8,021 nt of DNA, taken from NCBI GenBank assembly GCA_019408975.1, contig DXVA01000197.1, forward strand, positions 1 through 8,021. The letters run 5' to 3'. This DNA is from Lentisphaeria bacterium (lineage in GTDB: Bacteria; Verrucomicrobiota; Lentisphaeria; Victivallales; UBA1829). The notes below the pieces were generated by a model. The model was not told the origin of the DNA. It made no database searches and worked only from the letters and a program-made list of their open reading frames with translations. Positions 1 through 6,843 of this stretch are shown here, piece by piece. Every line of letters starts with the position of its first letter. Positions within the stretch are counted from its first letter, which is position 1. The position numbers were made by a program, and so were the translations under genes.

Positions 1-2290
1 CCTCGGTCAGGCGCAGCGCTCCATTGCGCAGCTCGCGCAGAGTGCGCTGATCCCACTGGTTGTAACGGTAGACCGTCACAACGGGATCGCCGCCGTTGAC
101 GGACTCGCTTTTGGCGGACAGGCGGTTGTAATAGTCGTATTGATAGGAGGCGACGCGTTTTTCCCTGCCGTCGTCCTTCGTGGCTCCGATCAGTTTGCCC
201 CAGGAGTTGTAGCGGAAGGTCTCCACCTGCCTGCCGTTGTCGTAGGAAACCTTCACAATCCGGTCGAACTTGTCGTATTCATACGCGATGGAGCGGTCTT
301 TCTTCTTTCCGCCCCGGAACTTGGAATCCACATGTTTCAGCAGTCCGAATTTATCATAGACATAGTCCGTGAGCTGGTTTGCCGCCGTCACCTTTCTGTC
401 CAGCCCGAAACGGTCCCAGCCGAACTTGATCTCGTGCCGGTTCTGGTCCAGGACCTTGTCCAACTGCCCTATGACGTTGTAGGTATATTCCACGCTGGTG
501 TCGTCGGGGAAAATCTCCTTTACGATCCGCCCGAAGGCGTCGCGCTCGAACTTTTTCACATTCCCGTCCCGGTCCCGGTAGGAAACGGGCCGGCCGGCGC
601 CGTCGCAAGCCACCTCAAGCGAGCTCAGAAGTTCATTGCCGTCCATGCGTGCAATCCTCGTCACAAGCCCATTCCTGCCGTAGGTGATTTTCGTAACGAC
701 GCCGTAATGATCCGTTGACTCCGTCAGGCGGTTGTATTTATCATACACCCTGATGTTTTTTCTGCCGAAAGTGTCGATAATCTGCAACGGATAGCCGAAT
801 GGATTGTAGACAAAGCGCGTGGTATTCTGCCCGTTGCCGACACTCTGCGGCAATGAATCCTGCGTATAGGTGTATTTCACTGTGGAGTAGGTTTCCCCTT
901 TGCCGTTCAGACGTATGATTTCAAGCGGCATTCCCCTGCCGTTGTATTTCATGCGGAGAACGGGCTCCGGGCGGTCCTGATCCGCCGCACGGCGCGTAAC
1001 CAGAGTCAGTTCACCGGCACGATTATAAGTGAAGTTGATGTCGTTCTCCGCCATGTCGCGCACACGGATCAGGTTTCCGGAGAGCTTGTCATAGCGATAA
1101 CTCGCGACAATGCGTTTTCTTCCATCCATGATCTGCCGGACCTTTCCCAGATACGCCACATCATAGCGCATAAAATAATAGATCGTAAATTCCCTGCCGG
1201 AAAATTCTTTCAGCTTGAAGACGCCGGTTTTCTCGTCGAAGTCATACTTTGCAGTCTGCCTGAGCTTGTTTGTGAGTGTCACATTTCCCGGCTTTTCTCC
1301 GTCATAACGATAAGTCAGGAACGAATCCGCAAGCAGACGCCCCGCAACCCTGCCCGTATGCTTCACACTGCTCTTGCGGTCCTGCGACTGAAGATTCTGC
1401 TGCCGTTCCGCCAGAGTTTCAGTCTGGACTTTGAATTCGTCACTGAAATTCCCCTGGCGCATCCCCGCAAGATACCCTTCCGGGGTATATGAAAATTCAA
1501 TGGGAGTCAGCTCCGCCCTCACCAGGGAAAAAAGAACGGGGCGCTTTGTCTGAATCATTTTTCCAAGGACAATTTTCGGCAGGACTGTTACGTCTGTGTC
1601 CTTGTAAGTCAGCTTTGTGGTGATTCCATTGATGCGTATGGCGGCAGCACGCATTTCTTCATATTCCAGCTCAATAAACAACCGGTTATTCTGGGAGATG
1701 CTGACAAGTTTGCCCCTGGAATAGGAAAATTCAATCGAACGTCCCGACGGCGCCTCGATTTTCTGCAGTTTCGCGTCGCGGTAAATGAATCTCCATCCCA
1801 GCTTGCCGCGTTTCCCATTGAAAATCCAGCTGCCGGATTTTGCAAAATCCCTTTCGGAACACTGGGCTTCCCATTCTGAATAGGGGGAATAGAATCCCCG
1901 TCCCTTTCTTGCCTGTTCATATAACTCAATCTTGACGGCATCTTTGGAGGTCTTTTCATTCTTTGAGAAAAATCTGATCTGTTCTCCCCAGGGAGCTGTC
2001 CAGAGAACGCCGTCTCTCTGCGGAACTGCGGAGCTCTCCAGCTGTGGTGAACGCCAGGCATAACCGAAAATCCCCGTCTTTTCCGATGCGGAGTTGTAGG
2101 TCAGTTGAACAGGAAAACGAAGGTCAGGAGAGAAATTTGCCGTTCCAAGAAGCTGAGAAACGATAAAACCGTTTTCCGTCAGAGATGCTTTTCCTGCCGT
2201 CAACGGTTTTGAAAGAAAATCAACCTTCTCCACTGCGGCAAGAGTCAATATGGAAAACACTAAAAGCCAAATAGAGATAACCCGTTTCAT
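1..2290 (-). CDS. Secreted RHS/YD-repeat protein, N-terminal 763 codons (partial, C-terminus beyond window)
   Basis: The frame is open without a stop from the ATG at 2290 to the window edge; I translated it throughout. Residues 1-19 form a Sec signal peptide (MKR, then a hydrophobic stretch ending in LTLAA) without a lipobox. Residues about 30-260 look like the beta-rich N-terminal domain of RHS/SpvB-type proteins (PVQLTYNSAS...GIFGYAW near 60-75, then WTAPWGE). From about residue 340 onward come YD repeats with a period near 20 residues, such as YRYDKLSGNL (398-407), VYDKYNRL (515-522), YVYDKFGLL (643-651), YEYDKF (670-675) and YDYYNRL. In this family the repeats build a hollow beta shell that encloses a C-terminal toxin, which here would lie left of base 1. 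AGAAAGGA stands 9 bases before the ATG, and a strong promoter lies upstream. GC rises towards the repeat region (68% at 541-600). The cargo is unknown; some RHS proteins are adhesive or structural rather than toxic. Confidence 0.93.
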   Translation of the reverse strand, partial: MKRVISIWLLVFSILTLAAVEKVDFLSKPLTAGKASLTENGFIVSQLLGTANFSPDLRFPVQLTYNSASEKTGIFGYAWRSPQLESSAVPQRDGVLWTAPWGEQIRFFSKNEKTSKDAVKIELYEQARKGRGFYSPYSEWEAQCSERDFAKSGSWIFNGKRGKLGWRFIYRDAKLQKIEAPSGRSIEFSYSRGKLVSISQNNRLFIELEYEEMRAAAIRINGITTKLTYKDTDVTVLPKIVLGKMIQTKRPVLFSLVRAELTPIEFSYTPEGYLAGMRQGNFSDEFKVQTETLAERQQNLQSQDRKSSVKHTGRVAGRLLADSFLTYRYDGEKPGNVTLTNKLRQTAKYDFDEKTGVFKLKEFSGREFTIYYFMRYDVAYLGKVRQIMDGRKRIVASYRYDKLSGNLIRVRDMAENDINFTYNRAGELTLVTRRAADQDRPEPVLRMKYNGRGMPLEIIRLNGKGETYSTVKYTYTQDSLPQSVGNGQNTTRFVYNPFGYPLQIIDTFGRKNIRVYDKYNRLTESTDHYGVVTKITYGRNGLVTRIARMDGNELLSSLEVACDGAGRPVSYRDRDGNVKKFERDAFGRIVKEIFPDDTSVEYTYNVIGQLDKVLDQNRHEIKFGWDRFGLDRKVTAANQLTDYVYDKFGLLKHVDSKFRGGKKKDRSIAYEYDKFDRIVKVSYDNGRQVETFRYNSWGKLIGATKDDGREKRVASYQYDYYNRLSAKSESVNGGDPVVTVYRYNQWDQRTLRELRNGALRLTE

Positions 2291-2299
2291 TGCAGACTA

Positions 2300-2307
2300 T
2301 CCTTTCT
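2300..2307 (-). promoter_or_regulatory. Ribosome binding site of the left RHS gene
   Basis: AGAAAGGA on the minus strand sits 9 bases before the ATG at 2290. It fixes the start of the RHS gene at the codon that opens the signal peptide. Confidence 0.8.
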
Positions 2308-2351
2308 ATGTTATTGATTATAACACTCTTGGTCTCTGAACTACTATTTTA

Positions 2352-2379
2352 ATTATAAATGATTTTGGGAAAACGTCAA
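2352..2379 (-). promoter_or_regulatory. Sigma-70-type promoter for the left RHS gene
   Basis: On the minus strand TTGACG (2379-2374) is followed by a 16-base spacer and a perfect TATAAT (2357-2352). The predicted transcription start is near 2345, giving a leader of about 55 bases before the ATG at 2290. The -35 box differs from consensus only in its last base. It is the best promoter match I found in the window, so this RHS gene probably has its own transcript rather than depending on read-through from the ligase-like gene. I saw no clear operator. Confidence 0.78.
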
Positions 2380-2382
2380 GAG

Positions 2383-2425
2383 TATTTTTTGACTTTTCTG
2401 ATTTTTTTGTATGTTTTTTTGTTTT
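2383..2425 (-). promoter_or_regulatory. A-tract cluster upstream of the promoter (possible UP element or DNA bend)
   Basis: The minus strand just upstream of the -35 box carries four to five runs of 4 to 7 adenines, with centres roughly 7 to 12 bases apart. Such tracts can bind the RNA polymerase alpha C-terminal domain, bend DNA, or attract nucleoid proteins of the H-NS kind. The phasing is only approximate, so the role is inferred from position and composition. Confidence 0.4.
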
Positions 2426-2485
2426 CGTCTGAATAAATGTTTTTGATACAGTTCTGCGATTAATTAAATTCATAGCTTCAAATAA

Positions 2486-3709
2486 TCAGCCGTCTTTCTC
2501 GCCGGGAAGATTTTTCATCGGAATGTCAGCTGCCTTCAAGCGTTCCTTTAAGAACTCATGATCGGACCATTTGGATAGATACACGCCTTTGAGATTATCC
2601 GGAAAATCAACATAATCCGGCGGGCAGACAAAGTAAAGCGGAATTCCGGAATTGTCTATTGCAAGGGAGCACATTTCACCAAACAAGCAGATTCGTTCTA
2701 TGGCAGCTTTACCTGAATATTTTGGCGGAATGCCGCTGTTCAAGGGGAGAATCCAGCCGCCTTGCAGGTAAGGGCGCAGATCACGCAGATTCCATGAGGA
2801 ATCATAAAGCAAGGCTGTAAAAGGAGAACCTTCCTTGACAATAAATTTTCCCTTGATTCGTGGAACTTCCGGTGTTCGCAGGAATAGAAACAGAAAGAGC
2901 AGAAGACAAGTTCCTCCTGTCACGGCAGCAGATCTTTTCCAGTGGAACTTTCCCGTGGAACAACAAACTAACAGTCCGATATAAAATAGAAAAAGGCTCC
3001 AGGAGAGCAGGAAATTCAACAGAGGCAGTTCACCATAATTCCTGAAGTCAAACAGGACTCCCCAATCGAAAATTGAAGCGGCTGCCGCAGAGACGGCAAG
3101 TCCAGTCAAAGCACAGAAGGAGGCCGTTTTCCGGATTCCATGCGACAATGCGTGGAATAATGCGGCAAACCAGAAAAAGCCTGCAAAAATACCATATTCG
3201 GCAAGAAGGGTCAAATGGCTGTTGACCAGTGTCCGGCATTGAACTCCATCCGGCAGCAGAAATGCCGTTGCCAGTTTTCCTGAATTGCCACCGCCGACAC
3301 CCAGTGGATTCACTGCAAACAATTGGAGGCCCGCCCGCCAGATTTTCGGCCGATTCAGGATCGCATCATCCAGCTGGAAACGCATCCAGAGTCCGCTGAT
3401 CAACAGGAGTGTCAGCATGGCAGCGGTAAATGCGCAAATCCATTTCCAATTGATTTTATGCTTGAACGCGGCAAAAAGAAATACTTCCAGAATCACGACG
3501 ATGATTCCCGTTCTGGAAAATGTGAAAACAAGCGCCGTCAACAGCAGCATATTCAGCAGGACTGCCGTGGTTTTCCATATTTTCCGTCTGGTTTGGAGAA
3601 ACCATTCCCACAGAAATGGAAACAAGGCGCAGATCAATGCCGCGGCATGGTTCGGATTATAAAAGCCATACCCCATTCTTACCATTCCATCGTAGGTGAA
3701 TTCCATCAT
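2486..3709 (-). CDS. Short O-antigen ligase/polymerase-like (Wzy_C) membrane protein with soluble C-terminal domain
   Basis: This 407-residue protein has about eight membrane helices (near 21-39, 47-65, 68-83, 89-109, 165-190, 196-216, 228-250, 261-278). The pattern fits the Wzy_C family: NPNHAAA at about 18, SRTG at 66-68, NRPKIW at 119-124, a glycine-rich GVGGGNSG near 137-144, and SHLTLLAEYGIFAG at 164-177, which matches the conserved loop His of WaaL/Wzy proteins. These enzymes join polyprenyl-linked glycans to an acceptor at the outer face of the inner membrane. The protein begins almost at the Wzy_C block and lacks the N-terminal helices usual for WaaL. Residues about 279-407 form a soluble domain that I do not recognise. 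A TTG at 3718 would lengthen it by three residues, but AGGAG (3721-3725) is far too close to it. The ATG at 3709 has an 11-base spacer and overlaps the previous gene's TGA as ATGA. The acceptor and substrate are unknown. Confidence 0.75.
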   Translation of the reverse strand: MMEFTYDGMVRMGYGFYNPNHAAALICALFPFLWEWFLQTRRKIWKTTAVLLNMLLLTALVFTFSRTGIIVVILEVFLFAAFKHKINWKWICAFTAAMLTLLLISGLWMRFQLDDAILNRPKIWRAGLQLFAVNPLGVGGGNSGKLATAFLLPDGVQCRTLVNSHLTLLAEYGIFAGFFWFAALFHALSHGIRKTASFCALTGLAVSAAAASIFDWGVLFDFRNYGELPLLNFLLSWSLFLFYIGLLVCCSTGKFHWKRSAAVTGGTCLLLFLFLFLRTPEVPRIKGKFIVKEGSPFTALLYDSSWNLRDLRPYLQGGWILPLNSGIPPKYSGKAAIERICLFGEMCSLAIDNSGIPLYFVCPPDYVDFPDNLKGVYLSKWSDHEFLKERLKAADIPMKNLPGEKDG

Positions 3710-4482
3710 TTGTGCCAAAGCTCCTGAAGTTCAGGCGAATAAAGCGGATTGCGGAATTCTGCTTCGATTGATTTTTCCGCAGTCACGGGAACGATCCTGC
3801 CGGTATCGTCCTCCCCATAAGAACAAATATCTTTACTGGAAAGCAGGGCATCAAACCATGCCCGTGCCAATGCAAGCACTTCCCCGGTCAGTTCATGACC
3901 GCCGGGATAATTTTTCCAAATCAGCCTTCCTCCGTGTTCCCGATAGCGATACAGAAATATCCGGCTGATTGCCAGACGCTCCGAATCCTCCACGCCGCAA
4001 GTCAACAGGGCTGGTGCAGAGGAAACTCTGATCTCCGGCGGATAAACGCCGCAGGCATGGACTCCCCATGCGGCAACCTGTTCCGGCATCCATGCGTAAA
4101 ACAGTGCGGCACATTGTCCTCCGGCGGAATAACCATAAAAATACAGCTTGTGAGGTTTCAGTTTATACTGTTTCACGAGTTCTGCGACAGCCCGTTTCAA
4201 TGTTTTGCCGGACCATTGTTCCGGGGACCAGTAATTCCGGTCCCGGAAGGAAGGAGAAAGCAGGATCAAATTGTGTTTGCCGGCAAGTGAATCAAAATGA
4301 TAAGTTTGCAAAGTTTTGTTTCCCGGCCAGTTGCGCCCTCCGAATAAAACCATAATTCGAGCAGTCCCGTTATTCACAGGGGGCGGAGTGAAATGAAAAT
4401 CAACCTGATCCACCCGAAAAACAGCGGCAGAAAGCAGAAGCGGGCAAAAAAACGGAAGAAGTGGCAGAAGAATGCGGTTCAT
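3706..4482 (-). CDS. Secreted alpha/beta-hydrolase (esterase / PHB-depolymerase-like), paralogue B
   Basis: This 258-residue protein has a signal peptide (residues 1 to about 19, MNRILLPLLPFFCPLLLSA) and a single alpha/beta-hydrolase domain. The nucleophile elbow is FYGYSAGG with Ser119. The acid is probably Asp166 (TCGVEDSERL) and the base His196 (PGGHELTG). FGGRN (47-51) occupies the place where related esterases have the HG oxyanion motif. The substrate is not visible: esterase, lipase, peptidase and deacylase are all possible. The frame is open upstream to 4905, but that stretch overlaps paralogue A in another frame and has no signal peptide. The ATG at 4482 overlaps paralogue A's TGA as ATGA and opens a signal peptide, so I chose it; GGGGAA lies 10 bases before it. 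Its own TGA overlaps the start of the ligase-like gene, so three cistrons are coupled. Confidence 0.85.
   Translation of the reverse strand: MNRILLPLLPFFCPLLLSAAVFRVDQVDFHFTPPPVNNGTARIMVLFGGRNWPGNKTLQTYHFDSLAGKHNLILLSPSFRDRNYWSPEQWSGKTLKRAVAELVKQYKLKPHKLYFYGYSAGGQCAALFYAWMPEQVAAWGVHACGVYPPEIRVSSAPALLTCGVEDSERLAISRIFLYRYREHGGRLIWKNYPGGHELTGEVLALARAWFDALLSSKDICSYGEDDTGRIVPVTAEKSIEAEFRNPLYSPELQELWHK
3721..3726 (-). promoter_or_regulatory. Ribosome binding site deciding the start of the ligase-like gene
   Basis: CAGGAG on the minus strand lies inside the end of the upstream hydrolase gene. It is 11 bases before the ATG at 3709 and only 2 to 3 bases before the TTG at 3718, so it supports the ATG. 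Confidence 0.6.
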
Positions 4483-5366
4483 TTCGCCGGAGTTCCCCAG
4501 GCTGAAGCGATTTCCAACGCAGGGAAACAGACACGATCTTCGCGCAGCACATTTCTGGCTTTCGGAGAATCTGCCGGATAAAACTTGCCCTCCTGATCGT
4601 CTCCGACAAAGGCAATGCTCTGCCGGATGTTCCGCATGGACGGCCCGCCCAGATCGCTCTGATAAAGTTCGTGGTAATAAGCCAGAAATGCACGGGCGAG
4701 TTTCAGGGAATCCGGCGGCACGTCGTGCGGATGGTTCGGAAAGGACTTCCAGATGATATTGATACCCTTTTTCCGGCAGTTCTCCACAAACGCACGGCTG
4801 ATGATGTAGCGCGTCGTATCGGCGTCGCCGCAGGTCACAAGCCCCGGCACACTGCGCATGCGCCCTGTCGGTTCGTGAAAGACGCCGCAGGCATGGGATA
4901 CCCATGCACGGGCATTCTCAGGCTTCCATGCGGGGAAAAGATTCGAACACTGGGAACCTGCGGAATAACCGTAGAACATCAGCTTGTCCGCACAGATATT
5001 GTATTTTTTCTGAATCTGCTTCAAGGCTTTCATGAGAGCGGGACCCGACCACGCCTTTGGTTCCCAGTAATTATCGTCCGTGAATCCGGGAGAGACGAGA
5101 AAAACTTCGTGTTCATCCGCCCATTTCGGCCAGCCGAGCTTGCCGGAGACTTCCGCCCTGCCCCTGGTGTTGCGTCCCCCGAAGAGCACCAGAACGCGGT
5201 AGGAGCGTCTGTTTTTCTCCTGATAGGAGGATGGAACCCGGTACCAGAAAGTGACAACTTTGTTGGACGGCGCGCGCGTCTTCACAATCACGGACTCCAC
5301 GCGGGATTGATACGCACACAATTCCACGCAGAGCAGAATAGATAGGAAAACAATCAGAAAACGCAT
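4479..5366 (-). CDS. Secreted alpha/beta-hydrolase (esterase / PHB-depolymerase-like), paralogue A
   Basis: This 295-residue protein starts with a signal peptide (residues 1 to about 18, ending CVELCA). It shares with paralogue B the FGGRN motif (62-66), NYWEPKAWSG (99-108), the FYGYSAGSQC elbow with Ser135, WVSHACGV (155-162), TCGDAD (Asp181 or Asp183) and IIWKSFP followed by NHPHD (His212 or His214). The C-terminal tail with VGDD...P...R...P.LE also aligns with paralogue B, so the two genes arose by tandem duplication. The elbow ends in Ser138 where paralogue B has Gly. AAGGA lies 9 bases before the ATG. A 36-base gap separates it from the AT-rich gene upstream, and GC is far higher here (65% at 4801-4860), so it is probably the first gene of a distinct unit with the ligase-like protein. 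The substrate is unknown; an exported ester- or acyl-cleaving role on a surface glycan is inferred from context only. Confidence 0.87.
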   Translation of the reverse strand: MRFLIVFLSILLCVELCAYQSRVESVIVKTRAPSNKVVTFWYRVPSSYQEKNRRSYRVLVLFGGRNTRGRAEVSGKLGWPKWADEHEVFLVSPGFTDDNYWEPKAWSGPALMKALKQIQKKYNICADKLMFYGYSAGSQCSNLFPAWKPENARAWVSHACGVFHEPTGRMRSVPGLVTCGDADTTRYIISRAFVENCRKKGINIIWKSFPNHPHDVPPDSLKLARAFLAYYHELYQSDLGGPSMRNIRQSIAFVGDDQEGKFYPADSPKARNVLREDRVCFPALEIASAWGTPAK

Positions 5367-5402
5367 GGATAGATTCCTTTTTTCAAAAATATCAAACCGC
5401 TC

Positions 5403-6119
5403 TTAACTACTTTCTTTTTTTAAGTATTTTTTTAGTTGAAGAAGTTCTTCATCTGACAGCTTCAAATCACTGGCAAACTTCCCCTGAAAACCTAAAAACT
5501 TATAAAGAGGAATATGACCTATATATGAATCTACCAGATCAATATAAAAACGATTTTTCTTATTTGATGAATACCGAAGAGCGATAATCATTATTATACC
5601 ATTCACGTTATCGTGAAATGCGGAACTTGATTCCGGGATTGCCCGTAAAAACAAAAAAGTAACTGCTGTTGTACCTGCACGCCCAATACCATTCCGGTCA
5701 TAAGTATAAATATTGCGTCCAAGACAATACGTGAATCTTTTCTTATCCGCAAAAATGGGGTTTAATTTTCTTATAAGCAAGGCGCCAAGTGGCGATAATT
5801 TGACAGAAGCATCAATACAAATATATCTCCCCCTGTTCTTATCCGATGAAACATATCCCAAAGAAGTATAAAGAGATTCGCCAAGTATTCCACCATATGG
5901 TCCAAAAAGTTCTTGTTCGTCTTTTAAAGAAAAATCTTTTTGTTCCAATATCTTATTAACAAAATTTTCTCCTAATAAAATTGCATTTCGCTCAATTTCA
6001 TCTCGCGGGAGAAAACTTTCATGATTAAGATTAGAAAAAAGGTCAGAGTCAGGAGATTTTGCCCAAAGAACAATACAACTGCAACATAATAAACCAAGTA
6101 TAATTTGTAGTCCTTTCAT
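5403..6119 (-). CDS. Secreted protein of unknown family (possible accessory or immunity protein)
   Basis: I do not recognise this 238-residue protein. Residues 1-20 form a signal peptide (MKGLQIILGLL, a Cys-rich CCSC, then WA); the spacing does not give a proper lipobox. The mature part is soluble, mixed alpha/beta in appearance, with a glycine-rich piece near 74-80 (PYGGILG), a Tyr-rich segment RFTYCLGRNIYTYDRNG at 128-144, and a charged C-terminal helix. A strong AGAGGTGA lies 4 bases before the ATG. It is AT-rich like the toxin tip and membrane protein upstream (27% GC at 5401-5460) and unlike the hydrolases downstream. That links it to the RHS toxin module, and a periplasmic location would suit a second immunity or accessory factor. 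This is inference from position, size, composition and export signal. Confidence 0.75.
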   Translation of the reverse strand: MKGLQIILGLLCCSCIVLWAKSPDSDLFSNLNHESFLPRDEIERNAILLGENFVNKILEQKDFSLKDEQELFGPYGGILGESLYTSLGYVSSDKNRGRYICIDASVKLSPLGALLIRKLNPIFADKKRFTYCLGRNIYTYDRNGIGRAGTTAVTFLFLRAIPESSSAFHDNVNGIIMIIALRYSSNKKNRFYIDLVDSYIGHIPLYKFLGFQGKFASDLKLSDEELLQLKKYLKKESS

Positions 6120-6122
6120 TGA

Positions 6123-6130
6123 TCACCTCT
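6123..6130 (-). promoter_or_regulatory. Strong ribosome binding site of the secreted unknown protein
   Basis: AGAGGTGA on the minus strand is a near-perfect anti-Shine-Dalgarno match and lies 3 to 6 bases before the ATG at 6119. It supports that start and suggests independent, efficient translation of this gene. Confidence 0.65.
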
Positions 6131-6178
6131 TACATACTGCAATCATATCCGACCTAGAATAAAATTTACTAACACCTA

Positions 6179-6841
6179 TCATGAAACGTGAAATTTCTTC
6201 TTATATCTTTTCATGACTAGACATCCCATTATAAAAAAGAGTGCCGCAACAAAATATTTTGCACTCTTGATTAAATAGGATAGAAAGATGGTTTGCCCCT
6301 TGTGTCCGTTAAAGAACAGAAATATCTTAACATCGTTATTCGGATTAAGATTAACTCCGGAAAGTGAAATTTTGATGTGATTATAACTGGGGTACATTGC
6401 CAGTGGCGGTAAGGTAAAGGAGTAATAACCAAGCTCCTGAAAATGTGCGGTTGCGGGTTCAAGATTTTCAGATGTATAGCGATATGAATTGACAAGACCA
6501 TAACAATCTCTTGATATCTCAACAGTCAGATTGCGTAAATAATCTTCATTAATGCTCTTCTTATTAATATAGAGATAAATTCTTCCCGCATATGTCTGGA
6601 ACTTTAATCGTTCATATGTCATATCAATATTTTTTTGAAATTGATAACTCCCTGACTTTTGCGACACAAACAGAACTTGCTCATGACTGTATTTACCAAC
6701 CCGCAACATCTGAAGATAGCAATTCAGCGTCAAAGAGAAAAAATAAAAACAGACAAGAAGCAATAGAATGACGCAAGCTAACAGCAAATGATAAAAGAAA
6801 GAAAATAAAAAATATTGATTAACTCTTTGTTCAGCATGCAT
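6179..6841 (-). CDS. Two-helix membrane protein with periplasmic domain (candidate immunity protein)
   Basis: This 220-residue protein has a first membrane helix at about 11-38, a loop of about 150 residues rich in beta-forming and aromatic residues, and a second helix at about 193-210 followed by a basic tail (KRYKKKFH). The positive-inside rule puts both ends in the cytoplasm and the loop in the periplasm. The start codon lies two bases after the stop of the RHS gene (TAACCATG), with only a weak ribosome binding site, so translation is probably coupled to the RHS gene. A small, fast-evolving, AT-rich gene directly after an RHS toxin tip is the usual place for its immunity gene. A periplasm-facing domain would fit a toxin acting in that compartment. 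No family was recognised, so the immunity role is inferred. Confidence 0.8.
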   Translation of the reverse strand: MHAEQRVNQYFLFSFFYHLLLACVILLLLVCFYFFSLTLNCYLQMLRVGKYSHEQVLFVSQKSGSYQFQKNIDMTYERLKFQTYAGRIYLYINKKSINEDYLRNLTVEISRDCYGLVNSYRYTSENLEPATAHFQELGYYSFTLPPLAMYPSYNHIKISLSGVNLNPNNDVKIFLFFNGHKGQTIFLSYLIKSAKYFVAALFFIMGCLVMKRYKKKFHVS

Positions 6842-6843
6842 GG

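Larger units (their letters stand above)
2291..2485. other. AT-rich intergenic region between the ligase-like gene and the left RHS gene
   Basis: This is the only long non-coding gap in the window (195 bases). It holds the promoter, the A-tract cluster and the ribosome binding site listed separately. I found no GC-rich hairpin followed by a T-run on the minus strand after the stop at 2486, so no intrinsic terminator for the upstream operon can be named. Confidence 0.7.

Noticed and set aside
140..718. Open reading frame of 192 codons on the plus strand
   Set aside because: It lies antisense inside the YD-repeat region of the left RHS gene, whose minus-strand frame is fully open and has clear repeats. 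GC-rich coding DNA makes such shadows.
2318..2473. Lysine-rich small open reading frame of 51 codons on the minus strand in the intergenic region
   Set aside because: It has no good ribosome binding site, runs through the promoter and A-tracts, and its composition follows from the AT-rich DNA. It is probably chance.
2291..2485. Intrinsic terminator after the ligase-like gene
   Set aside because: T-runs are present on the plus strand only, and no GC-rich stem precedes a T-run in the direction of transcription.
3710..3718. TTG start for the ligase-like protein
   Set aside because: The AGGAG site is only 2 bases from it. The ATG at 3709 has a workable spacer and the ATGA overlap seen at the other junction of the unit.
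4483..4905. Upstream extension of hydrolase paralogue B (start at 4905)
   Set aside because: The extension overlaps paralogue A in another frame, is rich in Arg and Cys like a shadow translation, and would bury the signal peptide that starts at 4482.
4671..5345. Open reading frame of 224 codons on the plus strand
   Set aside because: It is antisense to hydrolase paralogue A, which has a signal peptide, a catalytic elbow and a paralogue. The plus-strand product shows no recognisable motif.
6060..6119. Lipoprotein signal in the secreted unknown protein (Cys-rich CCSC)
   Set aside because: The residues before each Cys do not fit the L-[AS]-[GA]-C pattern, so an ordinary signal peptide ending in WA is more likely.
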